Shown: positions 41,425 through 52,802, numbered from the stretch's first letter. The stretch: 64,000 nt of DNA from Oncomelania hupensis (GCA_036898135.1 CM072511.1:161097814-161161813), one strand, 5' to 3'. Translations and numbers: made by a program. Notes: generated from the sequence alone by a model not told the origin.

Positions 41425-41994
41425 AGTTAGTTATTTTTATAGGGTCCAGTGGACTGCAAAAAACCGAATCAGGACCACAAAATCAAGACTACAACTTGAT
41501 TGAAAGAGGACTCGCCTCTGATCCGTATAAAAGATCTGCTGAAACAATCCTAGTGTAACACTGAAGGCTCACTACCAGCCGTCACTTTACAATGAAGGAA
41601 TCCCACACAAGGGACGCTGAGGCAGTACTCTAATTTATCGAACCCCTGTTTACAAAAACTAAATAAAATATATAAAATATCAACAAAACACATACTTATA
41701 AAATGCCTACATTGTAATAATATAGAAAGCCCTCGTGACCATTTAGCAGAAAGCGTCCAATATTCCCAAGCTGACCCAACACACCTCAAACCTAAATGAG
41801 GAGTTTTGGAAGAGTTTTCAAGAACAAATTTAGGTGACGGGTCTAGCGAAGAAGATAGTATAGTAGATTGATAGAACAGAGTAGGAATGAGAAAGAACAA
41901 AGGAGAAAGACAGCGACAGTGGGAATTTAAAGCACTACATTTCCAGAAAGTGGGGATACTATTTATACAGAACCCCCAGGCAACCCCACGGGGG
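41425..41994 (-). mobile_element. TATA-box retroposon copy 3
   Basis: Minus-strand copy with a variant 3' end (TTATTTTTATAGGGTCCAGT). The 5' end carries ACTATTTATACAGAACCCCC, so the TATA box has changed. A 161-codon frame (42035-41550) spans most of it in the sense of the element, but in different phases from other copies. Confidence 0.85.
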
Positions 41995-42227
41995 GTTTCA
42001 CAACAATGTGATTGAAGACAACAACAAGCAGGCAAACACTCTTAAATATAACAACTTAAATAACTGTTCTGGACAATGACCTCGGCAACGTCCAACAGCA
42101 TCAATCGTGTGTCAGATATCCCTAAGATGGTCTCGTGCAAATAAAACACTAACTTCCTTTTCCTGTGTACAGTGCTGTTAAAACAATACAATTAAATAAG
42201 AAATGTAAGGAAATAGTCCCAGCACGT

Positions 42228-42794
42228 TACATTATTATTGCTTTAGGTCCAGCGGACTCTTCTGACCCAAATCAGGACCGGACAACCCCTGATCCGCATA
42301 AAAGATCTGCTGAAACAACCCTAGTGGTAAAACCGAAAGCTCTCCACCAGCCAGTCACTTTACAATAAAGACATCCCACGCAGGGTACTGCTGAGGCTTC
42401 ACCCCAACTTATCGAACCCCCGTTTACAAAAACAAAATAGAATACAAACATCATTATAAATAATCAACAAAACACATACATATAAAATGCCTACATTGCT
42501 ACATAATAACATCATAGGAAGCCCTAGTGACCACCTGGCAGAAAGCGTCCAATATTCCCAAGCTGATCCAACAGACCTCATACACAAACAAGGAGTCTTG
42601 TCCCGGAAGAGTTTTCAAGAAAAAAGGTAGGAGACTGGTCTAGCGAAGAAGACGATAGTATAGCAGATTGATAGAGCAGAGCAGGAATGAGAAAGAGCAA
42701 ATGAGAAAAACAGCGACAGTGGGAATTTAAAGCACTAAATTTCCAGAAAGTGGGGACACTATTTATACTGAAACCCCCGGCACCCCAACGGGGT
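42228..42794 (-). mobile_element. TATA-box retroposon copy 4
   Basis: Flanked by the 12-bp direct repeat GTCCCAGCACGT (42216-42227 and 42795-42806). Full-length, with TATTTATACTGAAACCCCCG at its 5' end on the minus strand and TATTATTGCTTTAGG at its 3' end. Confidence 0.9.
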
Positions 42795-43018
42795 GTCCCA
42801 GCACGTAAAATCTACAACACTTTCAAATATTTTGTACACCATGAAATTCAAGCTTAGTTTATAGATTAATCTAACAATAGTTCTGGAACAACTAATACTA
42901 TTTACTTTGGGTATTGCAGCGAGTTAGGTATTTAGTTAGTCATTGTTTATAGGGTCCAGCGCTAGCGGACTGTAAAGAGCCGAATCAGGACCACAACTTG
43001 GTTGAGAGAGGACTCATT

Positions 43019-43414
43019 ACATTACATTACATTATTATTGCTTTAGGTCCAGCGGACTCTTCCGAGTCAAATCAGGACCGGACAACCCCCAATCCGCATA
43101 AAAGATCTGCTGAAACAACCCTAGTGGTAAAACCGAAAGCTCTCCACCAGCCAGTCACTTTACAATAAAGACATCCTACGCTGGGGACGGCTGAGGCTTC
43201 ACACAAACAAGGAGTCTTGTCCCGGAAGAGTTTTCAAGAAAAAAGGTAGGAGACTGGTCTAGCGAAGAAGACGATAGTATAGCAGATTGATAGAAAAGAG
43301 CAGGAATGAGAAAGAGCAAATGAGAAAGACAGCGACAGTGGGAATTTAAAGCACTAAATTTCCAGAAAGTGGGGATACTATTTATACTGAAACCCCCGGC
43401 ACCTCAACGGGGGA
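43019..43414 (-). mobile_element. TATA-box retroposon copy 5, internally deleted
   Basis: Inserted in copy 6 with the 12-bp duplication AGAGGACTCATT (43007-43018 and 43415-43426). The 3' tail reads ACATTACATTACATTATTAT on the plus strand. About 170 bases of the middle are missing, at a junction near 43200. Confidence 0.9.
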
Positions 43415-43468
43415 AGAGGACTCATTCCCGATCCGTATAAAAGATCTGCTCAAACAACCCTGATGTTA

Positions 43469-43888
43469 GCCGACCGCCGTAGCTCAATTGGTAGAGCGTT
43501 CGCCTGGCACACCGATGACCCAGGTTCGAATCCCGTGGTGGGCGATATCAAATGTGGCCATTTTCACTGTCCATTTTAGCAGTATGATTGCTTTGGTGGG
43601 TCAGTATTGATTCAGGTCCCTACCCCTCTTTTCCTGGGATGGTTATCCCCGTCTGCCATATCGCCTATGGTGGGTGTAGAAGAAGAGATTCTCTTATATA
43701 GCGCACTTACAAGCTCAGAGAGCTTCTCAAGGCGCTGGCCCGTAATATCCAGCAATCACAAAATAGTTTGCTGAAGTCAGGATTCGAACCCACGTCGCCC
43801 AAGACGCACTCACTAAAGTCGTGCGCTCTGACCACTGAGCTATCCCTGCCGCCGTGTAGACGTTAAACCTCGATGTTCATTCATGTTC
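43469..43888 (+). mobile_element. tRNA-derived SINE (family D) inserted in copy 6
   Basis: The head has GTAGCTCAATTGGTAGAGCG (A box) and GGTTCGAATCCC (B box), at about 43475-43545. The body ends TAAACCTCGATGTTCATTC. Flanked by the 12-bp duplication ACCCTGATGTTA (43457-43468 and 43889-43900). It is itself interrupted by a second SINE at 43681-43853. Confidence 0.9.
43681..43853 (-). mobile_element. tRNA-derived SINE (family B) nested in SINE D
   Basis: Minus strand: head with GGGATAGCTCAGTGGTCAGA and GTGGGTTCGAATCCTGAC, body with CAAGGCGCTGGCC-type sequence in reverse, and end TATATAAGAGAATC. A 7-bp duplication GTGTAGA flanks it (43674-43680 and 43854-43860). This links a tRNA-like head to the family B tail that gave rise to the 28-bp minisatellite. 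Confidence 0.88.
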
Positions 43889-44368
43889 ACCCTGATGTTA
43901 ACACCGTCAATTTTCAATAAAGGCATCCCATGCAAGGGACGCTGAGGCTGTAGCGAACCCCCGTTTACAAAAAAACCAAAATAGAATATAAACATCACTA
44001 TAAAATATTAACATAACACATACATATAAAATGCCTACATTGCTAAATAATAATATAATAGGAAGCCTTAGTTTGCTAAATAATAATAATTATAATAGGA
44101 AGCCTTAGTGACCCTTTGGTAGAAAGCGTCCAATATCCCCAAGCTGACCTAACAGACCTCATACACAAAGGAGGAGTTTTGGGAGAGTTTTCAAAAAACA
44201 AGATAGGTGACAACTGGTCTAGCGAAGAAGAATATACTAGATTGATAGAAAAGATTGGGAACGAGGACAAACAAATGAGAATGACAGAAACATTGGTGAT
44301 TTAACGCACTAAATTTCCACAAAGTGGGGATATAATTTATACAGAACACCCCAGCACCCCACGGGGAG

Positions 44369-44817
44369 TGTGGGGGGGGGACGGGGGTGGGAGGGGAAGA
44401 CGGAGGGGGGTGGTGTGAAGGGTTGCAGTAGTAATGTGTTCTTCTAGTAACGAAAAATATTCACATTGAGTTAATTTTAAAATACAATTAAAAAAACCTG
44501 TATATTCACTTCTTATTTCACCCCTGTATGTTATTGTATATATGTATTTATTATTTATTTATTGTGTGTGTGTTGATTTTTTTCTGTGGGTATAGGGGAG
44601 CAGAGAACGACGGCGAGAAGGAGAGTGAGAGGGGAGGTAGGAGGGGGGAGGGGGGGGGCTAATTTATCTCAAATTTCATTAAACATAAATCCCTGAATGT
44701 GACGGAACCCAACTAAAGGTAATTCCAATACCTCTAACGTTCTTATATTATAAATATGGTGTCTTCACATTAACACACTGAAAAGGAAGGCCGTCTGCTG
44801 TTTTGCGTAGACAGGTT
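44369..44817. other. G-rich tracts and AT-rich intergenic sequence
   Basis: G-runs at about 44369-44425 and 44630-44660 could form G-quadruplexes. No gene is seen. Confidence 0.5.
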
Positions 44818-44828
44818 TAGCTCACAAC

Positions 44829-45198
44829 CTATCTTATCCTATCCTGTCCCGTAACCCGGAGGTCGTAAGGGCACCACAGATGATCGTTTAACCAGCATAC
44901 TCCATCTTTCTCTGCCCTCAGCAGCCCTGATGGCTTCGCTCAGTGTCAAACCAGTCCATTCTCGAATGTTGTCCTCCCACCTCTTTTTCGGTCTCCCTCT
45001 TCTTCTACCTCCTTGCACTGTGCCTTGCAGGATGGTCTTTGCAAGGCCTGAAGATCTGGTGACGTGGCCATACCATCGGAGTTTTTTGTTTCTTCACCAC
45101 TGTGAGCTGGTCATCGTGTTGTCCAATGGCTTGTGTGATGGTCTGTCGGACTTCGTCGTTGGTGATGTGTTGGGTATAGGAAATGCCCAGAAGTCTTC
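44829..45198 (-). mobile_element. RTE-type LINE 3' fragment
   Basis: The minus-strand reading matches the end of RTE ORF2 as at 56640-56960 (WTGLTLSEA-type ending, cysteine/arginine-rich region). The tail CTATCTTATCCTATCC at the left is a GGATA-type repeat on the minus strand. A likely 11-bp target duplication with one mismatch (TAGCTCACAAC / TAGCTCATAAC) lies at 44818-44828 and 45199-45209. It is strongly 5'-truncated. Confidence 0.8.
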
Positions 45199-45556
45199 TA
45201 GCTCATAACGCGCTAACATAATGCTCTCAGCCAATGCTTGTTCTTATTACTTAGACAATCGGCTCAAAGAGCTGCTCAAAGCCCTACGTTCAGTTTTATT
45301 CCGAGGTCTATGTAGTATACAGGGGAGACAAAAAAGTGCGTGTAAGTCACAGGTAGCAGGCGTGTCTAGTTCAAAGCGAAAGAAGTGGAGTACATTGACA
45401 GTATCTTGAGTAAACTCCTTATCAGATGTTAACCTCCTGGAAATCAACAAAATTATAGCATAAACGTGTACGCAAAGGTATCTGTAACATCTCAGCATCT
45501 ATTTTGGTCATAGATCGCCTAGTCTGATTTTAGAATAAGGCGCGTATAGCAATCGA

Positions 45557-45557
<1 letters not shown>

Positions 45558-45621
<64 letters not shown>
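45558..45621. repeat. ATT microsatellite
   Basis: Pure ATT units. Confidence 0.95.
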
Positions 45622-45622
<1 letters not shown>

Positions 45623-45929
45623 ACACGTTTGTTATGTACGCACATCGTGTCAGCTCGTTGTCAGCTAAAACTATGTAAGTTTGAAAGCAAAAGCCTGGTG
45701 CGTTTGTCACTGTGAAAAGTGGCGTAAACTGATGACGGTGCAAATATTTATTTACATACAGAGCAGCAATGTGTTGCTATACAGTCACAATGTGAAAGCA
45801 CATGATTAGTTTTGACACATGTAATAACAGTGATAATATTAGAAGTAAATATTTAACATACAGCATAATAATTCTGTAATAGTGTACACCATTTCGTTCA
45901 GCTTTCCAAAAAGTACAACTAACACTTGA

Positions 45930-46055
45930 CACTAAGCGAAGCCATGAGGGTTGCTGAGGACAGAGAAAGATGGAGTACGCTGGTTAAACGATCATCTGTG
46001 GTGCCCCTACGACCTTCGAGTTACGGGATAGGCAATGCTAGGATAGGATAGGACA
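45930..46055 (+). mobile_element. RTE-type LINE 3' end, plus strand
   Basis: AAGCGAAGCCATGAGGGTTG, GACAGAGAAAGATGG and GATCATCTGTGGTGCCC match the reverse complement of the copies at 44829 and 56630. It ends in AGGATAGGATAGGA. Confidence 0.8.
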
Positions 46056-46560
46056 ACTGATTTAATTGTTAATGTATATAAGTACAGTACGATAACTTTA
46101 GTATTATTTTGAGTTCAACATTTTCCATTTTGACTTTTAATAATGATAATATTCCGTCACGTGGCACACTATGTACTAAAGCCCCGTAACCCTGAGACAA
46201 AAACATTGTGAAGAGTTACGCTCCATCGCAGACAAGGATTAAACTCAATCCGGTTCCTAGCAAAGCGGTTTCAAGAACTGAATCGACCATAGCTCAGTGT
46301 GTCGGCTTGTTCCAATTGCACGTTCCTATTGACTGGCGTCCGCAACTCCAACACAAAAAGGAGAGTGAAAAACCAACTTATCATTGAGTTAGTGTTGCTA
46401 GCACGGCACGTAAAAGGGTTCACTTTTCTGTTTTAAAAAGTACAGTACAAGTCAACGAGCCTTGATTGGTTCTACCATAGATACAGAGAGAGAGGATCGC
46501 TAACTCCCTGCGCGCTAACACTATCAGCGCTGAGCGAAGTGCCGTTTGTAGCAGACGGCC
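46056..46560. other. Upstream region of a possible gene
   Basis: AT-rich and then GC-richer sequence before the first candidate exon. Nothing is identified beyond TTTGTAGCAGACGGCC-like sequence, which is faintly repeated near 27976. Confidence 0.4.
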
Positions 46561-46932
46561 TCGCTGAGTTCATTCGGCATTTCCGGTACATCTTGTTTAC
46601 ACTTTTCAAAGCGTGTGTCGAAGATACTTTGAAGGTACGTTTTTGCGTCTCATTTCTTCACTTTTTAACATAGAAGGATTCTTGGAATTAAAGTTTTGCA
46701 CTTAGAAATAATCAGATGTATGTTTGGCGTGAATTAAATTGGAAGCAAGTAAGGATTTTGCCAGAAAAAAGACTGGTATATCAATCGTGGCCACTAGGCT
46801 GATCTACATAAGAAGAAGAAGGCATTATCTCAAAGTAAGTTATGTGATTATTGGTTGCAGCCTTCTAATCAACGCTCAAACTTTGACAATGATTTGGATA
46901 GCTAAATATAATTTCTGTATTTCAATCGACAG

Positions 46933-48584
46933 GAAATGGAATGCAATGATGTTGAAAATGCAACAGCCAGTCAACAAACAAGCTGCCTTCAAAACATGTA
47001 AGTTTTTTTGTGTGTGTGTTTTTAATTTTTTTATTACGTAGGTTGTTGATATCCAATAGACTGGAAAACGAATAAAATCAAAGTGGTATGCTCATTGTTT
47101 GATGTGTATTTAACCAAAAAATATTAATCATAGCATTATAATTTTAAAAATCTACTACTACTACTGCTACTTCTACTACTAAAGGCTGTTTCAGTACAGT
47201 AATTATTGATCAAGTTTTTATTTTCTATATCAATTTGTGATCTTCTGTATTATAAGTCTGATAATATGAAGTGAAAATAAATTGGTATTACCTAACCGTT
47301 ACTCCTAGTTGTTGTTTTTCACTGTATAGGCAGGTACTAATAGTATAATGCACAAAACAATGCGGTTTTTCATTTTATTTCATGCTGTCATAACACATTG
47401 CAAGCATTAACTTTTATCATTTTTAAAGACATATGTTGTGGAATAATATTTTTAGAATTTGAATGTATTATTTTCTTTAAGATATCTAAAACTTATGCAC
47501 AGTACAAGAAAAACAACAACAATGCATAATTTCATAAATGTAAAACATTTACAAATTTGCTTGTGCCGACTCTAAATGCTTGACAATTTATACTATTCAT
47601 TTATGATTTGCAGGTGACAATTGACATCATCAGTGCAGCGTGCAGCAAACTTGCAGAAGATGAGAGCATGCCAAGTGAAGTGCGCTATGCCTGTCAGCAT
47701 TGTGACAGTAAGTGGTTGTTTTTTTTCTAGATTCCCCAGGAAAACGTGTTAAATGGGTTCCACTGTATTTACATTATTTATGTAGTTTTTTTTAAGGAAC
47801 AATAATAACAACAAAAATAACTTTAATCCCAATTAATTTTTTCCTTTTGTTTCACAGAACAAGCAGTACTGCGCAAGATGCAGTTTTTGGATGAGTGCTC
47901 TGTTCCCATGGGACGGTTCGTAGAAAGCAGTAAAGAAAAAGCATGGGCCAATTTCTACACTGCTGTGGCCTTGGACAACAACACAGGTGAACTGGATGCC
48001 ATGCTGGCAGGAGGGGCATCTTTTTTGTGTCTTGAGGCTTTTGCCATGCTGCTTGAGCCAAGCCACCAAGATGAAGCAGTTGAAGTTGAAGCTGTGAGTG
48101 ACAGGGAAAAAGACATTCTGAGCTATGTTGGGGGAGCAGTTCTGCAAAAGGTGAAGCAGAAGGCATATAGGATGACAGGTGCAGGTGCGAAGGGGGCCAT
48201 TCTGAAGTTCATTGAGGCACTGACCTCTACAACATGCAAGGAAGGAAGCATGACAGCCATTCTGGACAGAGGGGGCTTATGTTGACCACAGAAAGTGAGC
48301 TTATGTTTCTAGATTTGGAGTCTGCATTTCGTCAGATGTTTAAGGGAAATGTAGCCCAGATGTCTGTACACAGGTACTTTGAGGCATGCCAAGAGTCTTT
48401 GTCATCAAAACTGTTCAAGTCTTTGTACAGAAAAGACATTGAGGACAAACTTAAAGACAAACTACTGAAAGATGTGATTTTTATTTACTTCAAGATAAGA
48501 GCACATCACAAATGCAAAACCTACATTGACGAAGTCCTAAGAAAGTCGCACAGAGAGAAAAGAGAAAAAGCTCTAAGAGACTGA
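46933..48584 (+). CDS. Spliced transposase-derived-like gene (C-terminal), one frameshift
   Basis: Candidate exons with canonical sites: 46933-46997 (donor CAT|GTAAGT), 47614-47707 (TTTGCAG| and |GTAAGT) and 47858-48584 (TTTCACAG|). The last two join in phase (31 codons plus one base) and read EVRYACQHCDKQAVLRKMQF and so on. The first candidate exon does not keep an open frame and may be 5' UTR. An ATG at 47668 could start translation. The last exon contains FLCLEAFAML and AGAKGAILKFIEAL, then DRGGL. At a G-run (48271-48275) one base is missing, and the frame resumes as LTTESELMFLDLESAFRQM and ends KREKALRD. The DRGGL-plus-helical tail resembles C-termini of transposase-derived, THAP-associated proteins. 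I cannot name the family. The missing G could be a true mutation or a sequencing error. Confidence 0.5.
47731..47766. repeat. Terminal fragment of a pogo-like MITE in intron
   Basis: CCCCAGGAAAACGTGTTAAA then TGGGTTCCACTGTA matches one end (reversed) of the MITE at 49872-50048. Confidence 0.7.
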
Positions 48585-49242
48585 AGTAGAATTTTGCCCA
48601 GGTCTATGTGTGCTTGATTAATAAGCCAATACTGTACATAAACTTATGTAGACAATACATATTTTCAGTTTGAATGTAAATTGCATTTGATGTCACATAG
48701 CTAAGAATTTTTTCTTGATATGTTATCTTTCTGCTCGTGTTTGATTAATACCGGTAAGCCAAGTGATGCATTAAGTTACTTATATGTAGGCAGTACATAT
48801 TTTTTAGTGTGAATGTGAATTGCTTTTGATGTCACATACTGGCACAGCAAATACATTTTTCTTGATATTTTTTATGTCATCTTACAGTTATCTTGTTTAC
48901 ATTTAAGTTAATGAAAAGAAAATGTTAAAAACACTCCTTGTGCATTTTGGTGTGATTAAATTAATTAATAGTCTATAAGTTATCATGTATAATATACACA
49001 GTAACTTTTTGTGTAAATGCTCCTCTCTCTCTCTCCCCTGTCTCTCTTCCCCTCCATCCCCCCCCTCTCTCTCTCTCTCTCTCCCACACAAATAGACACA
49101 AACAATCTGGAAAAAAGACTTAAAAGTTTGTCGTCATCAATGTTATATTCATATATCAAACATTCAGAGCTCCAATAAAAATATCAGTGAACAAATGCAT
49201 AATTACAATGTCATTTGATAGCAAATATGTCATGTATACAAG
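48585..49242. other. 3' flanks between two convergent genes
   Basis: AT-rich sequence with a CT-rich block (49020-49082), AATAAA near 49177 on the plus strand, and a duplicated GTTATCTT..GTGTTTGATTAAT-type stretch. This is probably 3' UTR of the upstream gene; its extent is unknown. Confidence 0.4.
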
Positions 49243-49871
49243 TCAGTCATTGTTCTTTAGTACTATCCAAGGACTGGGTAGACGAGCCGCATCTTTCCGG
49301 ACTTCATCAAAGCTGTAGTATGCCACGATCCTTGGGATGGGTGGAGCAGGTCTCTCTGTCTGAAAAAAATGTACACACAAGCAGTGATTATTATGTTTTT
49401 ACTTTGAATTATTGACAGACTACTATTACTAATGTGCAATTACTAGAGCTGGCGGTACAATGCGCTATGACTTGCCACTGTACAGTATACCGGTAAGTTT
49501 GCTGGTGCACCGGTATACCGGAACAAACTCTAAAGGCAATGCCATCAGTCAAAAACACTATTTTTCTTAATGATGTTAACTGGTGCTTGTTCGCATAAAC
49601 TGAAAGTGAATTTAATATCAAACGTTTAACGTCATACTAATTTACTCAACCACTTTGGCATCTAGCTCTCACCCACCCTCCCCCTCCACTCCAAACTCAC
49701 TCTCTCTCCCTCCCTATCTCATACGCTCTGTCTGGTGCCTCGTGCCACTACTCCATGGCAAAAACCTCACAATTTTGGAACATTATTTTAATTTTAATAA
49801 AAATAATAAAAATAATAATAATAAAATTAATATAAATAAAATTAATAACAATACTACTACTACTACTACTA

Positions 49872-50048
49872 CAGTGGAACCCAGTTAACACGTTTTCTTG
49901 GGGATACATCATATTTGACTGTGTTAACCAGATTTACTTGTTAACCAACATGGCTTATATAGTAGAAACCCTTGCTGGGGAACAGAAAATTTGCTCGTGT
50001 TAAGCAGAAAAACTTGTTATCCATAACTGTGTTAACAGGGTTCCACTG
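49872..50048. mobile_element. pogo/Tc1-mariner-like MITE (177 bp)
   Basis: Inverted ends CAGTGGAACCCAGTTAACAC and (reverse) CAGTGGAACCCTGTTAACAC, flanked by TA on both sides (49870-49871, 50049-50050). There is no coding capacity. It is inserted in an ACT microsatellite inside the intron of the THAP-like gene. Confidence 0.9.
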
Positions 50049-50050
50049 TA

Positions 50051-50400
50051 ACACTACTACTACTAATAATAATAATAAAACATGTAATAATTATACTATA
50101 AATAAACTATAAATTAAAAAAAGAATGAATTTGCTTTTTTTTTTTTTTTACTGTTGAAGATATATATCCCCTTTCAAAAGAAATAGAAAACCCTGTTTAC
50201 ATGGGAGGGCCTAAGCAGAACATGGTGACATCAGCAAACTGTTTTGACATTCTTTGTATCATAATATTGCTTATTTACCGAATACGAATAGATGTGGTGT
50301 ATGCTTAGCTACAGTACAACTAATATTAACATGAAAAGTTGCATAGTGAGGCTAAAATCAGATTTGGCAATGAAGTGGTGAATAGTATAGGCCTACTCAC
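50051..50400. other. Intron sequence of the THAP-like gene
   Basis: AT-rich sequence with short ACT/AAT runs and a T-run (50138-50150). Nothing further recognised. Confidence 0.4.
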
Positions 50401-50499
50401 TGGAGATTTCCTCGGAGGTGTCTTTAAAGATTCCACTGACTTTTGCGGCATCCATAGAGAAGGAAGACTGCCTGACCACAAGAGAACGACGCCCATTTT

Positions 50500-51398
50500 C
50501 TGTGGAAGAAAATCAATTAGGAAAACATTAATGATTAAGCTATAATAAATTGTATGATATTTTCATTAATTCTAATTGTGTAACTAAATTTATCACAATA
50601 AAAAACTGAAAAAAATTTAATTCCAGCAACACTCTTCTACCCATATCATGAAAAAAACCTCCCTCCCATAGAGATCTACTCCTAATTATTTTAATGAAGC
50701 CAAACATTTTAAGCATGGATAATTATTAATCTTAGGCTAGACTCTATGTTCAAAGCCTTTTCATCTCATGTGTTTTGTGTTGAATTATTTAATTAAACAC
50801 AAAAGCAATAAGAACACTTTTCACATGTTTCTATCATCACATTTATTTTTTGCTGCTATTTGTGTGTTTGTCTGTGCGGTACACATGGTGTGTGTGGGTG
50901 TATGTGTGCGCTTTGATCTCTGCGAGGGAAAGCGCCTTATAAATAAATAAATAATAATAATAATAAGTAGCCTTTACTATACTGGCTATAGGCCTACAAT
51001 GATTGATTTTCAAGTTAAGCCTATTTCAGTCAAGCCTTTTCATGATGATGAAGCTTAGGTCTACTGTCGAAATCTCAAAGTCAAAGACATTTATTAATTT
51101 AGCCTATAATCAAAACCGATTTCTTTATTTCAGTAAAACTACTTGGATGTCGGTGGATTGGCTAATTAGGCCTACAATTCATGATTTTAAATCAAAGCCA
51201 AGGGTGTAGATCTGCCGAGTCTCGAAGTTTTAATAAGTAGATTAATAGGCATACTAATAGGCCTACTCGTGCTACGCGTAACCTATTATTAGAAGGAAAT
51301 TGTTATAATTATCTCTTCTAGAACAGAAATAACAATTAGACGTACACACTAAACAGCCAAAAAAGGGTTTGATAAATATGTTCTACCGATATACTTAC
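50500..51398. other. First intron of the THAP-like gene
   Basis: AT-rich, with a short AATA run near 50945 and several TAGGCCTA motifs. No nested element is recognised. Confidence 0.4.
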
Positions 51399-51899
51399 TG
51401 TTTTCTTGAAAACAGTCGGGCGTGAAGTGTCTTGACTTGAACAAATTGTCGCTCTCTCAAAGTCTCATTGTTGAAGGAATGAAGCTTGGGTCGCTTCGAT
51501 TAATGTAATCGCTTTCACTAGCATTTTCCCACTCGCCATACTTTGGCTGTTGAATCTTGAAAAACGACAAAACCTTGTTTGTCCTACGATGTGTGCCGCA
51601 GCCAACTACAGCACAGTTAACGCCAGGCATGATGAAAAAAGAAGCAACGTATCTTTATTTACATTTCACATTACACGCTTTACTCGAGATGCCGGAAGTA
51701 AGAGTTGCACCGATCAGCTCTGACATGCGCAGTGGAAGTTAAAATCTCAGATCGGGGAGTTGGTTATCCTGGCTCTCTGTATCTATGGTTCTACATTGGC
51801 ATTGTCGTGTTTTCGCGAAGAAAGCGAATCGATTCAACTGCTAACGAGATATTCCTCACAGCGTCCTTCTGTAGCGCACTCTTCCAGCTATAAAAAAAC

Positions 51900-52802
51900 A
51901 AACAAACAAAACAAAACAACAAAAAAAACCCGAAAAGACTTATGGTGCTCCACAGGCTTCCAGAATGCATAAAAATAGTTTGCCTAAGTCATTTTCTAAG
52001 TCATTGGAGTCATTTTTGATTCTTCTCTTGACATGAAAGAACACATTAGTAAAGTTTGTAGACAGTGTTTCTTTGAACTAAAGAGAATAAGTTCCATCCG
52101 TCGCTATCTTACTGTTGAAGCAACTAAAACCTTAGTTACATCATGCATCCTATCCAGATTGGATTACTGCAATTCACTCTTGGCTGGCTTACCCCAATCT
52201 GCACTTGATCCCCTACAGAAAGTTCAAAACTTTGCTGCACGCATCATTTTCCGTTCAAACCTCCGTGAACACATTACTCCTTTGCTACACAGACTCCATT
52301 GGCTACCAGTTGCTGAACGCATAAAATACAAGATAGCTTGCCTTTGTTTCTCTGTTTTTACAGGCACAGCTCCTGCTTATACTTCTGAAATGTTATCCAT
52401 ATACACCCCTTCTCGAGCTCTGCTATCATCTGCTGACACACGTCTTCTTAGACAGAGCCGCTTCAACAGACAATCGCATGGTTACCGCTCTCTACCTGTC
52501 TTTGGTCCTCAACTCTGGAATTCCCTTCCATACAAGATTAGACATTCTTCCTCCATTTCCTCTTTTAAATCACAGTTAAAAACATACCTTTTTAGGGAAT
52601 ATTTCAATTAATCATTTACAAGAGAGTGTAAGCAGGTGTGCGTGCTTCTGTTTTTAATTATTTAACTGCATTTTGTACATATGTATAATATGTATCTTTT
52701 GTCCATTTTAGTCTGTCTTGTCTTCCCATTCCCCCAACCCCTTGCGCGCCTTGATCCTTAGGCTAAGGCGCCTTACAAATGACGAACATTATTATTATTA
52801 AT
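51900..52802 (+). mobile_element. CR1/L2-like LINE, 5'-truncated
   Basis: Starts after an A/CAAA-rich stretch. The frame 52033-52611 (192 codons) is the C-terminal part of an RT protein: KEHISKVCRQCFFELKRISS, LDYCNSLLAGLP, LHWLPVAERIKYKIACLCF and GPQLWNSLP, ending LKTYLFREYFN. No RNase H follows. The 3' UTR ends in TAAGGCGCCTTACAAATGAC and ATTATTATTA, a typical tail for such LINEs. The RT core and endonuclease are absent by 5' truncation. The retained frame has no stops. Confidence 0.88.

Larger units (their letters stand above)
42940..44368 (-). mobile_element. TATA-box retroposon copy 6, multiply interrupted
   Basis: Pieces at 42940-43018, 43427-43468 and 43901-44368 form one element in order. 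Copy 5 interrupts it at 43019, and a SINE interrupts it at 43469. It also carries a local tandem duplication of about 36 bp (about 44039-44112, GCTAAATAATAAT..GGAAGCCTTAG). It is the oldest layer of this nest. Confidence 0.85.
49243..51630 (-). pseudogene. THAP-domain-like gene, three exons, in-frame stop
   Basis: Exons on the minus strand: 51630-51399, 50499-50401 and 49355-49243, with donors |GTAAGT and |GTGAGT and acceptors TTCCACAG| and CAGACAG|. Phases match at both junctions, giving 147 codons plus stop. Exon 1 begins MPGVNCAVVGCGTHRR (first two zinc Cys), then LSFFKI, GEW and HFTPDCFQEN, the hallmarks of a THAP zinc finger (C2CH). An in-frame TGA lies at 51459-51457, and the Cys expected three residues before the His is missing. 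About 21 extra bases seem to sit between TMRL and RHFTPDCF. Exons 2 and 3 read GRRSLVVRQSSFSMDAAKVS and RPAPPIPRIVAYYSFDEVRK, ending LKNND. It could be a decayed copy, an allele with an insertion, or mis-assembled. THAP domains bind DNA and occur in P-type transposases and in host factors. Confidence 0.6.

Noticed and set aside
41550..42035. 161-codon frame as a host gene
   Set aside because: It coincides with a TATA-box retroposon copy, and its phase is not kept along the other copies.
43475..43545. tRNA gene
   Set aside because: A and B boxes are present, but the segment is the head of a SINE bounded by a 12-bp duplication and followed by a SINE body.
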